The position numbers were made by a program, and so were the translations under genes. Shown here piece after piece: positions 1 to 7,704 of a DNA stretch of 19,705 bases. Every line of letters begins with the position of its first letter. Position 1 is the stretch's first letter. The notes beneath the pieces were generated by a model. The model saw only the letters and a program-made list of their open reading frames with translations, was not told the DNA's origin and did not search any database. The DNA is from CAYVOX01 sp964453035 (GTDB lineage: Bacteria; Chloroflexota; Anaerolineae; Anaerolineales; Anaerolineaceae). Location: NCBI GenBank assembly GCA_964453035.1, contig CAYVOX010000049.1, forward strand, positions 1-19,705. The letters are read 5' to 3'.

Positions 1-55
1 ATAAGAGGGGTACCACCAGCGTTGATGCCTGTGATGGAACGATCGTCACAAATGA

Positions 56-640
56 TTACTTTGTTGGATTGGTCACTAACGAAGGAGCTGGTGTTCCGGG
101 GCCATAAACTGCGGAAGTAACATTTGGTGTGTAAGGGGGCAACGGTGTCCCAGCCAAAATAACCTGTCCATCGCCTTTACTTGAAAGAATATACAGGCTA
201 TCTATTGCATCTATAGTTCGGCCTGTATTTACCACCTCTGCATTAATATTGAAATATCCTTCAGTAGATGAAAAATGAAGCACCCGATTAAAAGTGAGAA
301 TCTGGCCTGCCTTAATGGCAAAATTCCAATACGCGTAACCCGGTGCGGTTGATGAATTGGATATATTATTCTCCCAAGTTTGCGATCCATCCATTGATAT
401 TTCGGCACCCGTATGAAAAGTTAGGTGAAGGTCTGGAAATTCTTTGGTACTTGTTACTGAAATCTTAAAAAATACTGGATCACTCACCTTAAAGGAATTT
501 GCGGTTGTGAGACTAACACAAACCTCTCCATCACGGCTGCAATTCGTTTTACCGGTATTAGAACCGCTCGAAGAGCAAGCAGTCAGAAAATAAAGTACCA
601 GAATGGATAATACAGAGAAACAAATAATGCGTTTGATCAT
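56..640 (-). CDS. Predicted lipoprotein of unknown function
   Basis: The 194-residue product begins with basic residues and a hydrophobic stretch ending in the lipobox LTAC (Cys at about residue 22), so it should be lipidated and held on the outer face of the cytoplasmic membrane. A Ser/Gly-rich spacer follows, then a beta-rich region of about 150 residues that reads like an Ig-like or BsuPI-like fold, and a Pro/Thr-rich tail. No enzyme motif is visible. The ATG at 640 is preceded by GGAGG with good spacing, which fixes the start. Base composition is clearly more AT-rich than in the genes from 896 onwards, which may mean a different origin. No partner gene is visible. That it is a lipoprotein is fairly sure; its function is unknown. 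Confidence 0.75.
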   Translation of the reverse strand: MIKRIICFSVLSILVLYFLTACSSSGSNTGKTNCSRDGEVCVSLTTANSFKVSDPVFFKISVTSTKEFPDLHLTFHTGAEISMDGSQTWENNISNSSTAPGYAYWNFAIKAGQILTFNRVLHFSSTEGYFNINAEVVNTGRTIDAIDSLYILSSKGDGQVILAGTPLPPYTPNVTSAVYGPGTPAPSLVTNPTK

Positions 641-672
641 TTTTGCCTCCTTTGTTTCCTCATTTATCAGCT

Positions 673-903
673 TTATTTACTGATAACCGGTAAAAAGATT
701 TGCCCAATGTTGACGTAATTAATCGTATTCCACCAAAGCGATAATCCTGAAAGAAATTGATCTTGGCCACTACTGATCCAGCTATTCCAAAAATCTTGAA
801 AAGTGGTGATTTGGGAACTGCCTAGGGCAATTTGTGAAATTGGTGAGAATCCAGCGGAAATCCTATCAAGCCCTTCATTGTTGAGATCATAAAGATTACG
901 GCA
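673..903 (-). pseudogene. Start-less open frame, possible gene remnant
   Basis: Between recF and the lipoprotein gene, one minus-strand frame stays open for about 76 codons, from a stop at 906-904 to a TAA at 675-673. Its translation has balanced, protein-like composition with aromatic and Ser/Gly residues (for example FQDFWNSWISSGQ). No ATG, GTG or TTG codon occurs in frame, and its first two codons overlap the last bases of recF. I see the open frame directly; that it is the 3' remnant of a broken gene is inference. It could also be chance in AT-rich DNA or the result of an assembly join. Apart from this frame, 641-895 holds only the ribosome binding site of the lipoprotein gene. Confidence 0.3.
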
Positions 904-2095
904 TCACCTGCCCGGCTTCAACTTTCCACAGCGCGCACTGCTCCACAAAGCGCGGTTCGAACAGGTTGAGGTCGGTGGTGGTGAGCACGGCCTGCTCGGC
1001 TTCCCCCAGCGTTTCCAGCAGGTCCGCGCGGCGGGTCGTATCCAGTTCCGCCAGGATCTCATCCAGCAGCAGCACCGGCCACTGCCCGGTCTTGGCCTTC
1101 AGCCACTCCACCTCCGCCAGCTTGAGCGACATCAGCGTGGTGCGGATTTGTCCCCGCGAGCCGTAATCCCCCAGGTCAACCCCGTTGCTCAAAAAGCGCA
1201 GCTCATCGCGGTGCGGGCCGATGGTGGTCACGCCCCGCGCAATCTCCTCGCTGCGCAGGCTGCTTAACTTCTGCAAAAAGCCCTGCCGGATCTGTTCGCG
1301 CGTGATGCCGTTGCGCTTGACCGGCGTTTTAAGCGGCAGCCCCAATTGCTTCTCCGGCGCTGGCAGCGGGTCGTAAGCCGGCTGGTAGAGGATGCGCAGC
1401 ACCTCCTGCCCGTGCGTAAGGCGCTGGTGAGCGCGCGCTGCCATGCGGTCCATCTCGTGCACCGCCTCAATGCGGGCATGGATGAGGGTAGCGCCATGGT
1501 CGGCCAGCGATTCATCCCAGTAGCGAAGCTGCTCCGCGTCGCCGCCGCGCTCCGCCAATTGCTTCAACAGCGCGTTGCGCTGGGTGAGCGCCTTGTCGTA
1601 ATCGCTCAAAGCCCGGGCATAACCCGGCAGAGCCTGGCTCAGCGCCAGGTTGAGGTAACGACGGCGCTCGTCGGGGCCGTTTTCCAGAATGCGCGTCATC
1701 TGCGGCAGAAACAGCACCGCCGTGAACAACCCCACCGCTTCCAGCGCAGTGCGCTTCACGCCGTCCTGCAAAATCTCGCGCCGCAGCCGTGACCCGCCGT
1801 TGCCCCCCGCTTCCAGGATAAGGCGCACCTCCAGACGGTGCTTCTTCTCCGCGCGGATGAACTCCGCAACCAGCCGTGTCACCGCCAGTTCCTGCCCGCC
1901 AGCCTGGAAGTTGACCAACTGCCGGTCGCTGGTGGTGTGAAACGAAGAAAAAGTAGCCAGGTAATAGATAGCCTCCAGCACGCTGGTCTTCCCCTGCGCG
2001 TTATCCCCAACCAACACCAGAACCCGCCGGGGCACGTCCAGGTCCAGGCGGGTAAAAACGCGAAAATCAGTCAGGGAGAGATGCGTCAGGTACAT
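896..2095 (-). CDS. recF: DNA replication and repair protein RecF
   Basis: RecF is an SMC-like ATPase that helps load RecA at single-strand gaps with RecO and RecR. The 399-residue product has the family layout: Walker A GDNAQGKT at residues 30-37, a coiled middle region, an ABC-type signature around GSRGQ (about 312-316) and Walker B VLLLDE at 341-346. The ATG at 2095 gives the normal RecF start (family length roughly 360-400). The frame stays open 50 codons further upstream, but that part overlaps the deformylase gene and does not look like RecF. The start lies one base after the def stop codon with only a weak ribosome binding site, suggesting translational coupling. recF is usually near dnaA/dnaN, so pairing with def is a local arrangement. 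Confidence 0.93.
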   Translation of the reverse strand: MYLTHLSLTDFRVFTRLDLDVPRRVLVLVGDNAQGKTSVLEAIYYLATFSSFHTTSDRQLVNFQAGGQELAVTRLVAEFIRAEKKHRLEVRLILEAGGNGGSRLRREILQDGVKRTALEAVGLFTAVLFLPQMTRILENGPDERRRYLNLALSQALPGYARALSDYDKALTQRNALLKQLAERGGDAEQLRYWDESLADHGATLIHARIEAVHEMDRMAARAHQRLTHGQEVLRILYQPAYDPLPAPEKQLGLPLKTPVKRNGITREQIRQGFLQKLSSLRSEEIARGVTTIGPHRDELRFLSNGVDLGDYGSRGQIRTTLMSLKLAEVEWLKAKTGQWPVLLLDEILAELDTTRRADLLETLGEAEQAVLTTTDLNLFEPRFVEQCALWKVEAGQVMP

Positions 2096-2096
2096 C

Positions 2097-2615
2097 TCAA
2101 TCGCGAATGGTCGCTTCCTCTTCTTTGGAAGGTTTCCACACGCGCGTGGCGCGGTCAGGGTACACCACCCCGTCCAGGTGATCCATCTCGTGCTGGAAGA
2201 TGCGCGCCAGCCAGCCTTCGGCTTTGATCTTGGTGGGCTTGCCAAAGCGGTTCAGCGCCTTCACCATAATCGCCTCATGCCGTTCCACCTCGCCCACCAG
2301 CCCGGGGATCGAAAGGCAGGCTTCGATTCCGGTCACCATTTCCTCCGATGCCGCCACAATCTCAGGATTGATGAGCACATACAGCTTCTTCGGGCTGATT
2401 TCTTCGCCGTCCTCGTCTTCTTCGCCGTATTCAACCACCACCAGGCGGGTGGAGATGCCCACCTGGGGCGCAGCCAGCCCAACGCCGGGGGCATCGCGCA
2501 TCGTCTCGACCATATCATCAATGAGAGTCTGCAAATCTTTATCAATCGCGGTCACCTTGCGCGCCTTGCGCCGCAGCACCGGATCGGGTAAGGTCACAAT
2601 TTCCAGTAGAGCCAT
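2097..2615 (-). CDS. def: Peptide deformylase
   Basis: This cytoplasmic metalloenzyme removes the N-formyl group from nascent proteins. The 172-residue product carries all three family motifs: motif I GVGLAAPQ at 44-51, motif II as EACLS at 98-102 (usual form EGCLS, with the metal-binding Cys kept), and motif III HEMDH at 142-146 with the two metal-binding His and the catalytic Glu. Length is normal. The ATG at 2615 has an AAGGAA-type ribosome binding site a few bases upstream. A short acidic insert around residues 64-74 lies between motifs I and II. It is the first gene of a two-gene unit with recF. Upstream (2616-2755) lies AT-rich DNA likely to hold its promoter, but I could not pick a convincing -35/-10 pair. 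Confidence 0.95.
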   Translation of the reverse strand: MALLEIVTLPDPVLRRKARKVTAIDKDLQTLIDDMVETMRDAPGVGLAAPQVGISTRLVVVEYGEEDEDGEEISPKKLYVLINPEIVAASEEMVTGIEACLSIPGLVGEVERHEAIMVKALNRFGKPTKIKAEGWLARIFQHEMDHLDGVVYPDRATRVWKPSKEEEATIRD

Positions 2616-2755
2616 TTTCTTTCCTTGGTTGTATTGGTTTATTAAAATGATTAACTCAGCCCCCCTATTTTACCGTAAATCATCCCCCATTTGTAGGGAG
2701 GCTTCACCGGGGTTGCAGGCTGCCCAATACACCGGACTGGCCGAGAAATTACCCC

Positions 2756-4504
2756 CTATGGCGCCGCTTCGGGTGGTTCACCCTGCCGGTCGCGATTTTC
2801 CTCCCGGGCGCGCTTTTCCTCTTCCTTGCTCAGTTTGTGGTACGCCTCCAGCATATCCAGGATGCCCGCGCGCACCGTGTCAGTCTCTTTTTTCTTCTCC
2901 CGGTAGTTGAGCGCGTCCATGCGGCGAAGGATTTCGCGCTGCACGTCAGACGGGTTATAAACGTTATCAAACGTGAACTGGGTATCGCCAATGCGAATGA
3001 ACACCGTACCAAAATTCATCACCAGCCGCACAATACCCAGCTTCTCAAACTCCACGCTTTGAATATTCTTCAAAGGCGCGCTGCGTTTTTCTTCCTCACC
3101 CAGCGGCTTCTTGTAAACATCCACCAGCTGGTCAGCCGTCAGGATGTATTTATCGTTGGCCCAATCCTCGTACTGGTACCACAGCCAGAACAGCAGCAGC
3201 GCGGCAGCCAGCAGGCTCAGCGCCGCCATGGCCTGCGCCGAAACCAGGGTGAGGATATTGAACGCTCCTAAAACCAGCAGCACCAGCAATAGCAGCAGCA
3301 AAAAAAGCGGCATAAAAACCTGCCGCAGCAGGATGAGCCAGTGCTGGCGGTAAGTGATGATGCCGCCCTCCTCCGAGCGCATTTGCAGCAGGTTAGCCAG
3401 CCGCTCCGCTGCCCGTGATGGCCCCTGCGCCTCGGCCTCTTCTTCATCCTCGCCGCGCTCTGCCGTTTCACTTGCGGCGCTCTCACCCTCCCCCTCTTCC
3501 GCGGAAGGGGTGGGAGGCTCAGGTGGTTGAGGGTAAATACGCTCCTTCACCACTCGCTCCACCTCGCGTAAATCTGCCTGGCGCTGCGCCACCTGCATAA
3601 AGCTCCTGCGGTCCTGCAGGATGAGACTGACGATATCCGGTTTGCTGATGTTCGGCAGAATGATGGTGCCAGTGAAGGTTTTCAACACCAGGTCGCCGTA
3701 GCCCAGGATGCGCCCCACCTGGCTGGTATCTGTCACATTCGAGAGCACCGTCTCCAGGGGCGCCTCCTGGCGGCTGTCATATAGCAGGTAAACCTTTTCC
3801 AGGAACAGCACCCGCCGCGAGGTGATGATGGCGTAATCGTTGCTCCAATCAAAGTAGAACCAGATGGAAGCAAGCCCACCCACCAGGGAGAGCAACCCCA
3901 GGATAATGCCCCACGTCAGCGCAGTGGGAATCGCCAGCGCCAGGTAGGCCAGCATCAGCGTGGAGACCAGAAACAGGAACAGCCACGGCAGAATCTTAAC
4001 CCACAGGAACAACGGGTGCCGCCGCGCGATGTAAATCACAGCTTCATCGGCTTCGCGCCACGAAAAATTCACATTCAGTGAGAGCGCGAAGCTCTCCATC
4101 ATCAGGTGCAAGGGAACGTGCAGGTAGGGCGCGGCCTGCACTGCCTCAAACAAATCCTTCTCGGCAATGCGCAGCAGGCGCGCCCCACCCATTGCTACCG
4201 CGTTGCTGCGGTAAGTGGCCCGGCTCTCAATCAGCTCAAACCCGAACAGGTCGCCGCTGTGAAGCATACCCAGCGGATCAGGCGCTTCATCTTCCTCCAG
4301 CGCGTCCAGGTTCAGCTCAACATCGCCTTCCAACACCAGGTAAAGCGCCGTGGCGTCATCCCCGGTCCGGTACACCGTGCTGTTTTCGGAGAAATCCAGC
4401 GTCTCGATATGCGCAACCAGCGCCGCCTTATCCTTATCCTCCATCAGACGGAAGGGATACACCTTGTTTAGCGCATCAGCCGCATCAACAATTTTATCTG
4501 CCAC
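2756..4504 (-). CDS. Membrane protein: cNMP-binding-like domain plus two bacterial PH-like domains
   Basis: The 582-residue product has, in order: a cyclic-nucleotide-binding-like beta roll (about 15-140, with SGDLFGFE at 83-90 resembling the phosphate-binding cassette); a membrane hairpin (about 165-220); a first PH-like domain of the YdbS/bPH2 type (about 222-300); a Pro/Glu-rich acidic linker (about 325-365); a second hydrophobic pair (about 395-442); a second PH-like domain starting at DWANDKYILT and ending near 530; and a charged tail. The two membrane-plus-PH units look like an internal duplication (DWSNDYAIITSRR against DWANDKYILTADQ). I infer a membrane-bound sensor or scaffold responding to a nucleotide or to voltage/lipid state; no catalytic residues are seen. 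The start is GTG at 4504, with TATACT nine bases upstream and no clear ribosome binding site, so the message may be leaderless. Divergent from the acyl-CoA synthetase gene. Confidence 0.82.
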   Translation of the reverse strand: MADKIVDAADALNKVYPFRLMEDKDKAALVAHIETLDFSENSTVYRTGDDATALYLVLEGDVELNLDALEEDEAPDPLGMLHSGDLFGFELIESRATYRSNAVAMGGARLLRIAEKDLFEAVQAAPYLHVPLHLMMESFALSLNVNFSWREADEAVIYIARRHPLFLWVKILPWLFLFLVSTLMLAYLALAIPTALTWGIILGLLSLVGGLASIWFYFDWSNDYAIITSRRVLFLEKVYLLYDSRQEAPLETVLSNVTDTSQVGRILGYGDLVLKTFTGTIILPNISKPDIVSLILQDRRSFMQVAQRQADLREVERVVKERIYPQPPEPPTPSAEEGEGESAASETAERGEDEEEAEAQGPSRAAERLANLLQMRSEEGGIITYRQHWLILLRQVFMPLFLLLLLLVLLVLGAFNILTLVSAQAMAALSLLAAALLLFWLWYQYEDWANDKYILTADQLVDVYKKPLGEEEKRSAPLKNIQSVEFEKLGIVRLVMNFGTVFIRIGDTQFTFDNVYNPSDVQREILRRMDALNYREKKKETDTVRAGILDMLEAYHKLSKEEEKRAREENRDRQGEPPEAAP

Positions 4505-4509
4505 AGGTT

Positions 4510-4515
4510 AAGTAT
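4510..4515 (-). promoter_or_regulatory. Candidate -10 box for the cNMP/PH gene
   Basis: On the minus strand TATACT ends six bases before the GTG start. Transcription would begin at or next to the start codon, giving a leaderless or nearly leaderless message. No good -35 box is seen. Confidence 0.35.
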
Positions 4516-4548
4516 AGCCAGAATCAGTGATTATGGGTATGTGGGCTG

Positions 4549-4554
4549 TATAAT
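4549..4554 (+). promoter_or_regulatory. Candidate -10 box for the acyl-CoA synthetase gene
   Basis: A perfect TATAAT lies 31 bases before the ATG at 4586. A weak -35-like GTGATT lies at 4527-4532 with a 16-base spacer. The leader would be about 25 bases long. It sits back to back with the minus-strand box at 4510-4515, so both divergent promoters occupy under 80 bases. Confidence 0.4.
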
Positions 4555-4585
4555 TAATGCAAAATCCCGCCTTACGGAAACCCCC

Positions 4586-6688
4586 ATGACCGATCCCTCC
4601 CTCCTTCCCTTCTTCTCGCCCCGCGGCGTTGTCGTCATCGGCGTCTCGCGTGACCCCACCAAGCTCGGCTACGGGCTGGCGCGTAATCTGGTGCAGTGCG
4701 GCTACACCGGCGCGGTGCATTTCGTCAATCCCAAAGGTGATTTCCTGCTCGGCAAGCCCATTTACCCGACTGTCGCTGAGGTGCCTGACCCCGTTGACCT
4801 GGCGGTGGTGCTGGTGCCGCCCCAGTTTGTACCCAACACCCTACGCGAGTGCGCCGCGCGCGGCATCCGCGCCGCCATCATCGCCACCGGCGGCTTCAAG
4901 GAGACCGGCGCGCAGGGCGCCGCCCTGGAACAGGAATGCCTGGACGTGGCCCGCCAGAACGGCATGCGCCTGGTCGGCCCAAACGTGATTGGCTTCATTA
5001 ATATTCACCTCCCACTGGATACCACCTTCCTCCAGCCGCCGCCGCCCCCTCCCGGCAACGTGGCCTTCATCTCCCATTCCGGCGCCATTTGCGCCGCCGT
5101 CATTGACTGGGTGCGCGGGCAGGGTTTTGGCCTTTCCTACCTGCTCAGCCTGGGCAACGCCGCCGATGTAGATGAAACCGACGTGCTCGAGCCGGTCGCC
5201 TCTGACTCGCGCACCTCCGTGCTCACACTCTATCTGGAGACCATTCACAACGGTCCGCGCTTCGTGGCAGCTGCCCGCCAGGCCAGCCTGCAAAAACCGG
5301 TCGTGGCGCTCAAAGTGGGCCGCTTTGAGGCCGGCAAACGCGCCGCGGCCTCTCACACCGGCGCTCTGGCTGGTTCGGAGACCGCCTTTGACGCCGCCTT
5401 TGAAAAAGCCGGCATCCTGCGCGCCAACACCACCGAGGAAATGTTCCAATGGGCGCGCGCGCTGGCCTGGAGCCCTCTGCCTCGCGGGCCACGCATGGCG
5501 GTGCTCACCAATGCCGGCGGGCCGGGCGTCACCGCGGCGGATGCCCTGGAGCAAAACGGCCTGCGCCTGGCTGACCTGCAGGAAGAAACTAAAGCCGCGC
5601 TGCGCGCCATCCTGCCGGCTGCCGCCAGCGTGCAGAACCCGGTGGATATGCTCGCCACCGCCCCCCCGGAGCATTACGCTGAGTGCCTGCGCCCGCTGCT
5701 GGCAGATCCCGGCGTGGACGGCGTCATCCTGATTGCCCCCCCGCCGCCCTCCTCCAGCGCCGGAGCGGTAGCCAAAGCCATCATCCCCATCATCCAGCTC
5801 AGCCAGAAACCCGTCATCGTCTCGCTGATGGGCGACCGGCTCATCCAGGAGGGCGTCGAGTTCCTGCGCGCGGCTTTCATCCCGGAGTATCACTTCCCGG
5901 AATGGTCAGCCTCCGCTATGGCAGCCCTGTGGCGGCGCGCCCAGGCGTTGGCCCGCCTGCAGGAACAGCCTGCCGCCCTCAATGGCATCGATTCTCACCG
6001 GGCTGCCGCGCTGCTGCAGCCGCACCCCGCCGCCGCCTGGCTGCCCCAGGATGTCGCCAATGACCTGTTCGAGGCTTACGGCATTGCCACGGTTGCCCCA
6101 AAATTGGCTGCCTCCGCTGAGCAGGCTGCTGCGCTGGCCGACCAGATGGGTTACCCGGTGGTGCTCAAGGTGGCCTCGCCGGATATCGCCCACAAATCGG
6201 ATGTCGGCGGCGTGCTGCTCAACCTGCAATCCGCGCAGGCCGTCCGCGAGGGCTTCATTCGCGTCACGCAGGCTGCCAGCGCTGCGCTGCCCAACGCCCG
6301 GGTCGAGGGCGTCCACGTCCAGCGCATGCTCCCCGCCGGGCAGGATGTCATCGCCGGTGTGGTGCGCGACCCCACCTTTGGCCCGCTGGTCATGTTCGGC
6401 TCAGGCGGCGTGGAAGTTGAAGGGCTAAAAGATGTCACCTTTGCCCTGCCACCCCTCTCTGAGCCCGAGGCTGAACGCCTGCTGGAACGCACCTGGGCCG
6501 GGCGCAAGCTGCGCGGCTTCCGCAACCTGCCCCCCGCCGACCGCGCCGCTGTCATCCAGGCGCTGCTCAGGCTGGCGCAGTGTGCCGTTGATAACCCCCG
6601 CATCGCCGAAATTGAAGTCAACCCCCTGCGCGTGTTAGCCGATGGGCAAGGCGCGCTGGCGGTGGATATCCGCGCAAAACTGGTCTAA
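4586..6688 (+). CDS. ADP-forming acetyl/acyl-CoA synthetase, alpha-beta fusion
   Basis: This family interconverts acyl-CoA, ADP and phosphate with free acid, CoA and ATP; in fermenters it makes ATP from acetyl-CoA. The 700-residue chain has the fused order: a CoA-binding Rossmann domain (about 5-135, with GPNVIG at 131-136), a succinyl-CoA-ligase-like flavodoxin domain with the phosphohistidine motif SHTGALAG (His about 257), a middle linker region, and an ATP-grasp domain from about residue 475 with HKSDVGGV at 536-543 and EVNPL near 677. All core motifs are present. I chose the ATG at 4586 because the protein aligns with the family from there; a GGAAA sequence 7-11 bases upstream is a weak ribosome binding site. 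The true acid substrate cannot be read from the sequence. Related protein-lysine acetyltransferases (Pat) share these domains plus a GNAT domain, which is absent here. Confidence 0.9.
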   Translation: MTDPSLLPFFSPRGVVVIGVSRDPTKLGYGLARNLVQCGYTGAVHFVNPKGDFLLGKPIYPTVAEVPDPVDLAVVLVPPQFVPNTLRECAARGIRAAIIATGGFKETGAQGAALEQECLDVARQNGMRLVGPNVIGFINIHLPLDTTFLQPPPPPPGNVAFISHSGAICAAVIDWVRGQGFGLSYLLSLGNAADVDETDVLEPVASDSRTSVLTLYLETIHNGPRFVAAARQASLQKPVVALKVGRFEAGKRAAASHTGALAGSETAFDAAFEKAGILRANTTEEMFQWARALAWSPLPRGPRMAVLTNAGGPGVTAADALEQNGLRLADLQEETKAALRAILPAAASVQNPVDMLATAPPEHYAECLRPLLADPGVDGVILIAPPPPSSSAGAVAKAIIPIIQLSQKPVIVSLMGDRLIQEGVEFLRAAFIPEYHFPEWSASAMAALWRRAQALARLQEQPAALNGIDSHRAAALLQPHPAAAWLPQDVANDLFEAYGIATVAPKLAASAEQAAALADQMGYPVVLKVASPDIAHKSDVGGVLLNLQSAQAVREGFIRVTQAASAALPNARVEGVHVQRMLPAGQDVIAGVVRDPTFGPLVMFGSGGVEVEGLKDVTFALPPLSEPEAERLLERTWAGRKLRGFRNLPPADRAAVIQALLRLAQCAVDNPRIAEIEVNPLRVLADGQGALAVDIRAKLV

Positions 6689-6721
6689 AAATTAGTGGGT
6701 ATCTTTTGGTGTCAACCGTGT

Positions 6722-6732
6722 TATAGTATTAT
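6722..6732 (+). promoter_or_regulatory. Candidate -10 region before the PilZ gene
   Basis: The AT-rich run TATAGTATTAT contains overlapping -10-like hexamers. TTGGTG at 6706-6711 lies 15 bases before TATTAT. It falls in the only non-coding DNA between the synthetase stop and the PilZ start, so a promoter here is plausible though not strong. Confidence 0.3.
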
Positions 6733-6772
6733 TTGAAAGCAGTTAGATTAAATACAGCACCGGGAGGATTTG

Positions 6773-7063
6773 ATGGAACGCCCAATGAACACCAATCTGC
6801 CGGATAAGCGCCGCGCCATCCGCATGGCATGGGAACGCCCGGTGCGCATCACCCGCCCGGTGGTGGCAGCCGGGAAATCGATCAACGTCAGCGCGTGCGG
6901 CATCCTGCTGCGCCTGGAGCGGCACCCATCGCTGCGCATCGGCGACGTCATCGCCATGGAGATTATCCGCGCCGACGGATTGGCAGCCGTGCAACGCAGC
7001 GGGCGCATCGTGCGCTTTGACCGCAGCGGCCTGGATGATTTAGTCGGCGTTGATTTAATCTGA
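6773..7063 (+). CDS. Single-domain PilZ protein
   Basis: PilZ domains bind cyclic di-GMP and pass the signal to motility, attachment or enzyme partners. This 96-residue protein is essentially one PilZ domain: an arginine switch KRRAIR at residues 12-17 (RxxxR) and, 21 residues later, NVSACG at 38-43, a variant of the (D/N)xSxxG motif. A beta-barrel-like region follows and ends at the C-terminus. The ATG at 6773 sits five bases after GGAGG; a TTG one codon upstream would be too close to it. It is followed by a bidirectional terminator, so it is probably transcribed alone or with the synthetase gene 84 bases upstream. No diguanylate cyclase or motility gene lies in the window, so its partner is unknown. 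Confidence 0.85.
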   Translation: MERPMNTNLPDKRRAIRMAWERPVRITRPVVAAGKSINVSACGILLRLERHPSLRIGDVIAMEIIRADGLAAVQRSGRIVRFDRSGLDDLVGVDLI

Positions 7064-7080
7064 CCCTTCACCTCAAAAAG

Positions 7081-7119
7081 CACTCACCCGAACTATCTAT
7101 CTGCCCGGGTGAGTGTTTT
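7081..7119. terminator. Bidirectional intrinsic terminator
   Basis: A perfect 10-bp inverted repeat, CACTCACCCG at 7081-7090 and CGGGTGAGTG at 7106-7115, encloses a 15-base loop. It is followed by TTTT on the plus strand and by CTTTTTG on the minus strand. It lies between the convergent PilZ gene and the lipoprotein gene, whose TGA stop (7121-7119) directly touches the stem. Confidence 0.85.
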
Positions 7120-7691
7120 CATTTCCCAAATCCAACGCTGCTCACCATCTGTTCAAAAAACGGCTCAAAGGCCTGCCATTCGCTCTTGGGAGACAGCGCA
7201 AAAGCCGCCCACACCCTTTCTCCCAGGTCCACAGCCACCACGCGTCCCACCAGTTCCGTTCCCATGTTCAAAATACCGCCAACCTCCAGGCGCGCTGCGG
7301 GCTTGCCCGCCACCACCGCAGGAACAGGCGCCGCGGCTTCAAGCTTCATGCCCACCCCCAGCTGGCGCAGCAGCACATTCAGCACCGCGGGGCTGGTGAT
7401 TTCACCCTTTGGCAGTTCAAACTGCGCTCGCGTGCCGCTCATCACCGCCACCGAAACCGGTAACGCCGGCAAAGAATCCGAAGCCGGCTTGACCCGGCTG
7501 TCCAGGAAAGTGATGATGCCCGGCGTCTCCCCCTCCTCCGCCAGCCAGCCCTGCGGAACCCGCATGCTGAATCCCAGCTCCGCGCTGTGAAAGAGGTTCT
7601 CCGAAAGTTGGGGCGGCGCAACTGTCACAGTTGCCGGAGCGCATGCCACCAGGCTCAACAATGCAATGATCACCACAAGCTGCCGCATCAT
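7119..7691 (-). CDS. Predicted lipoprotein, PsbP/DcrB-like
   Basis: The 190-residue product starts with a short hydrophobic signal and the lipobox LVAC (Cys about 17), so it should be anchored outside the membrane. The mature part opens with the pattern LGFSMRVPQGW, typical of PsbP/Mog1/DcrB-like folds, and ends with a helix-like segment SEWQAFEPFFEQMVSSV that matches the end of such domains. The fold assignment is inference from these patterns; no catalytic residues are seen. Two ATG codons in tandem at 7691 and 7688 follow GGAGG at good spacing; a longer frame upstream runs into the GH4 gene and lacks a signal. Only 13 bases separate it from the GH4 gene, so the two are likely one operon ending at the terminator at 7081-7119. 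Confidence 0.78.
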   Translation of the reverse strand: MMRQLVVIIALLSLVACAPATVTVAPPQLSENLFHSAELGFSMRVPQGWLAEEGETPGIITFLDSRVKPASDSLPALPVSVAVMSGTRAQFELPKGEITSPAVLNVLLRQLGVGMKLEAAAPVPAVVAGKPAARLEVGGILNMGTELVGRVVAVDLGERVWAAFALSPKSEWQAFEPFFEQMVSSVGFGK

Positions 7692-7704
7692 TTCATCCTC
7701 CGTA

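Noticed and set aside
1..107. Plus-strand frame open from the window edge to TAA at 105-107, with protein-like translation (…NDYFVGLVTNEGAGVPGP).
   Set aside because: It overlaps the 3' end of the lipoprotein gene on the other strand, which has a lipobox and ribosome binding site. It is only 34 codons long, so it could be the end of a gene outside the window, but this cannot be decided here.
2096..2245. Upstream extension of the recF frame by 50 codons.
   Set aside because: It lies within def, is rich in Arg/Trp/Pro as expected for a wrong frame, and RecF starts naturally at 2095.
4841..5893. Long minus-strand open frame opposite the acyl-CoA synthetase gene.
   Set aside because: A GC-rich shadow frame: Gly/Arg/Ala/His-heavy, no motifs, no ribosome binding site, and the plus-strand gene has all family motifs.
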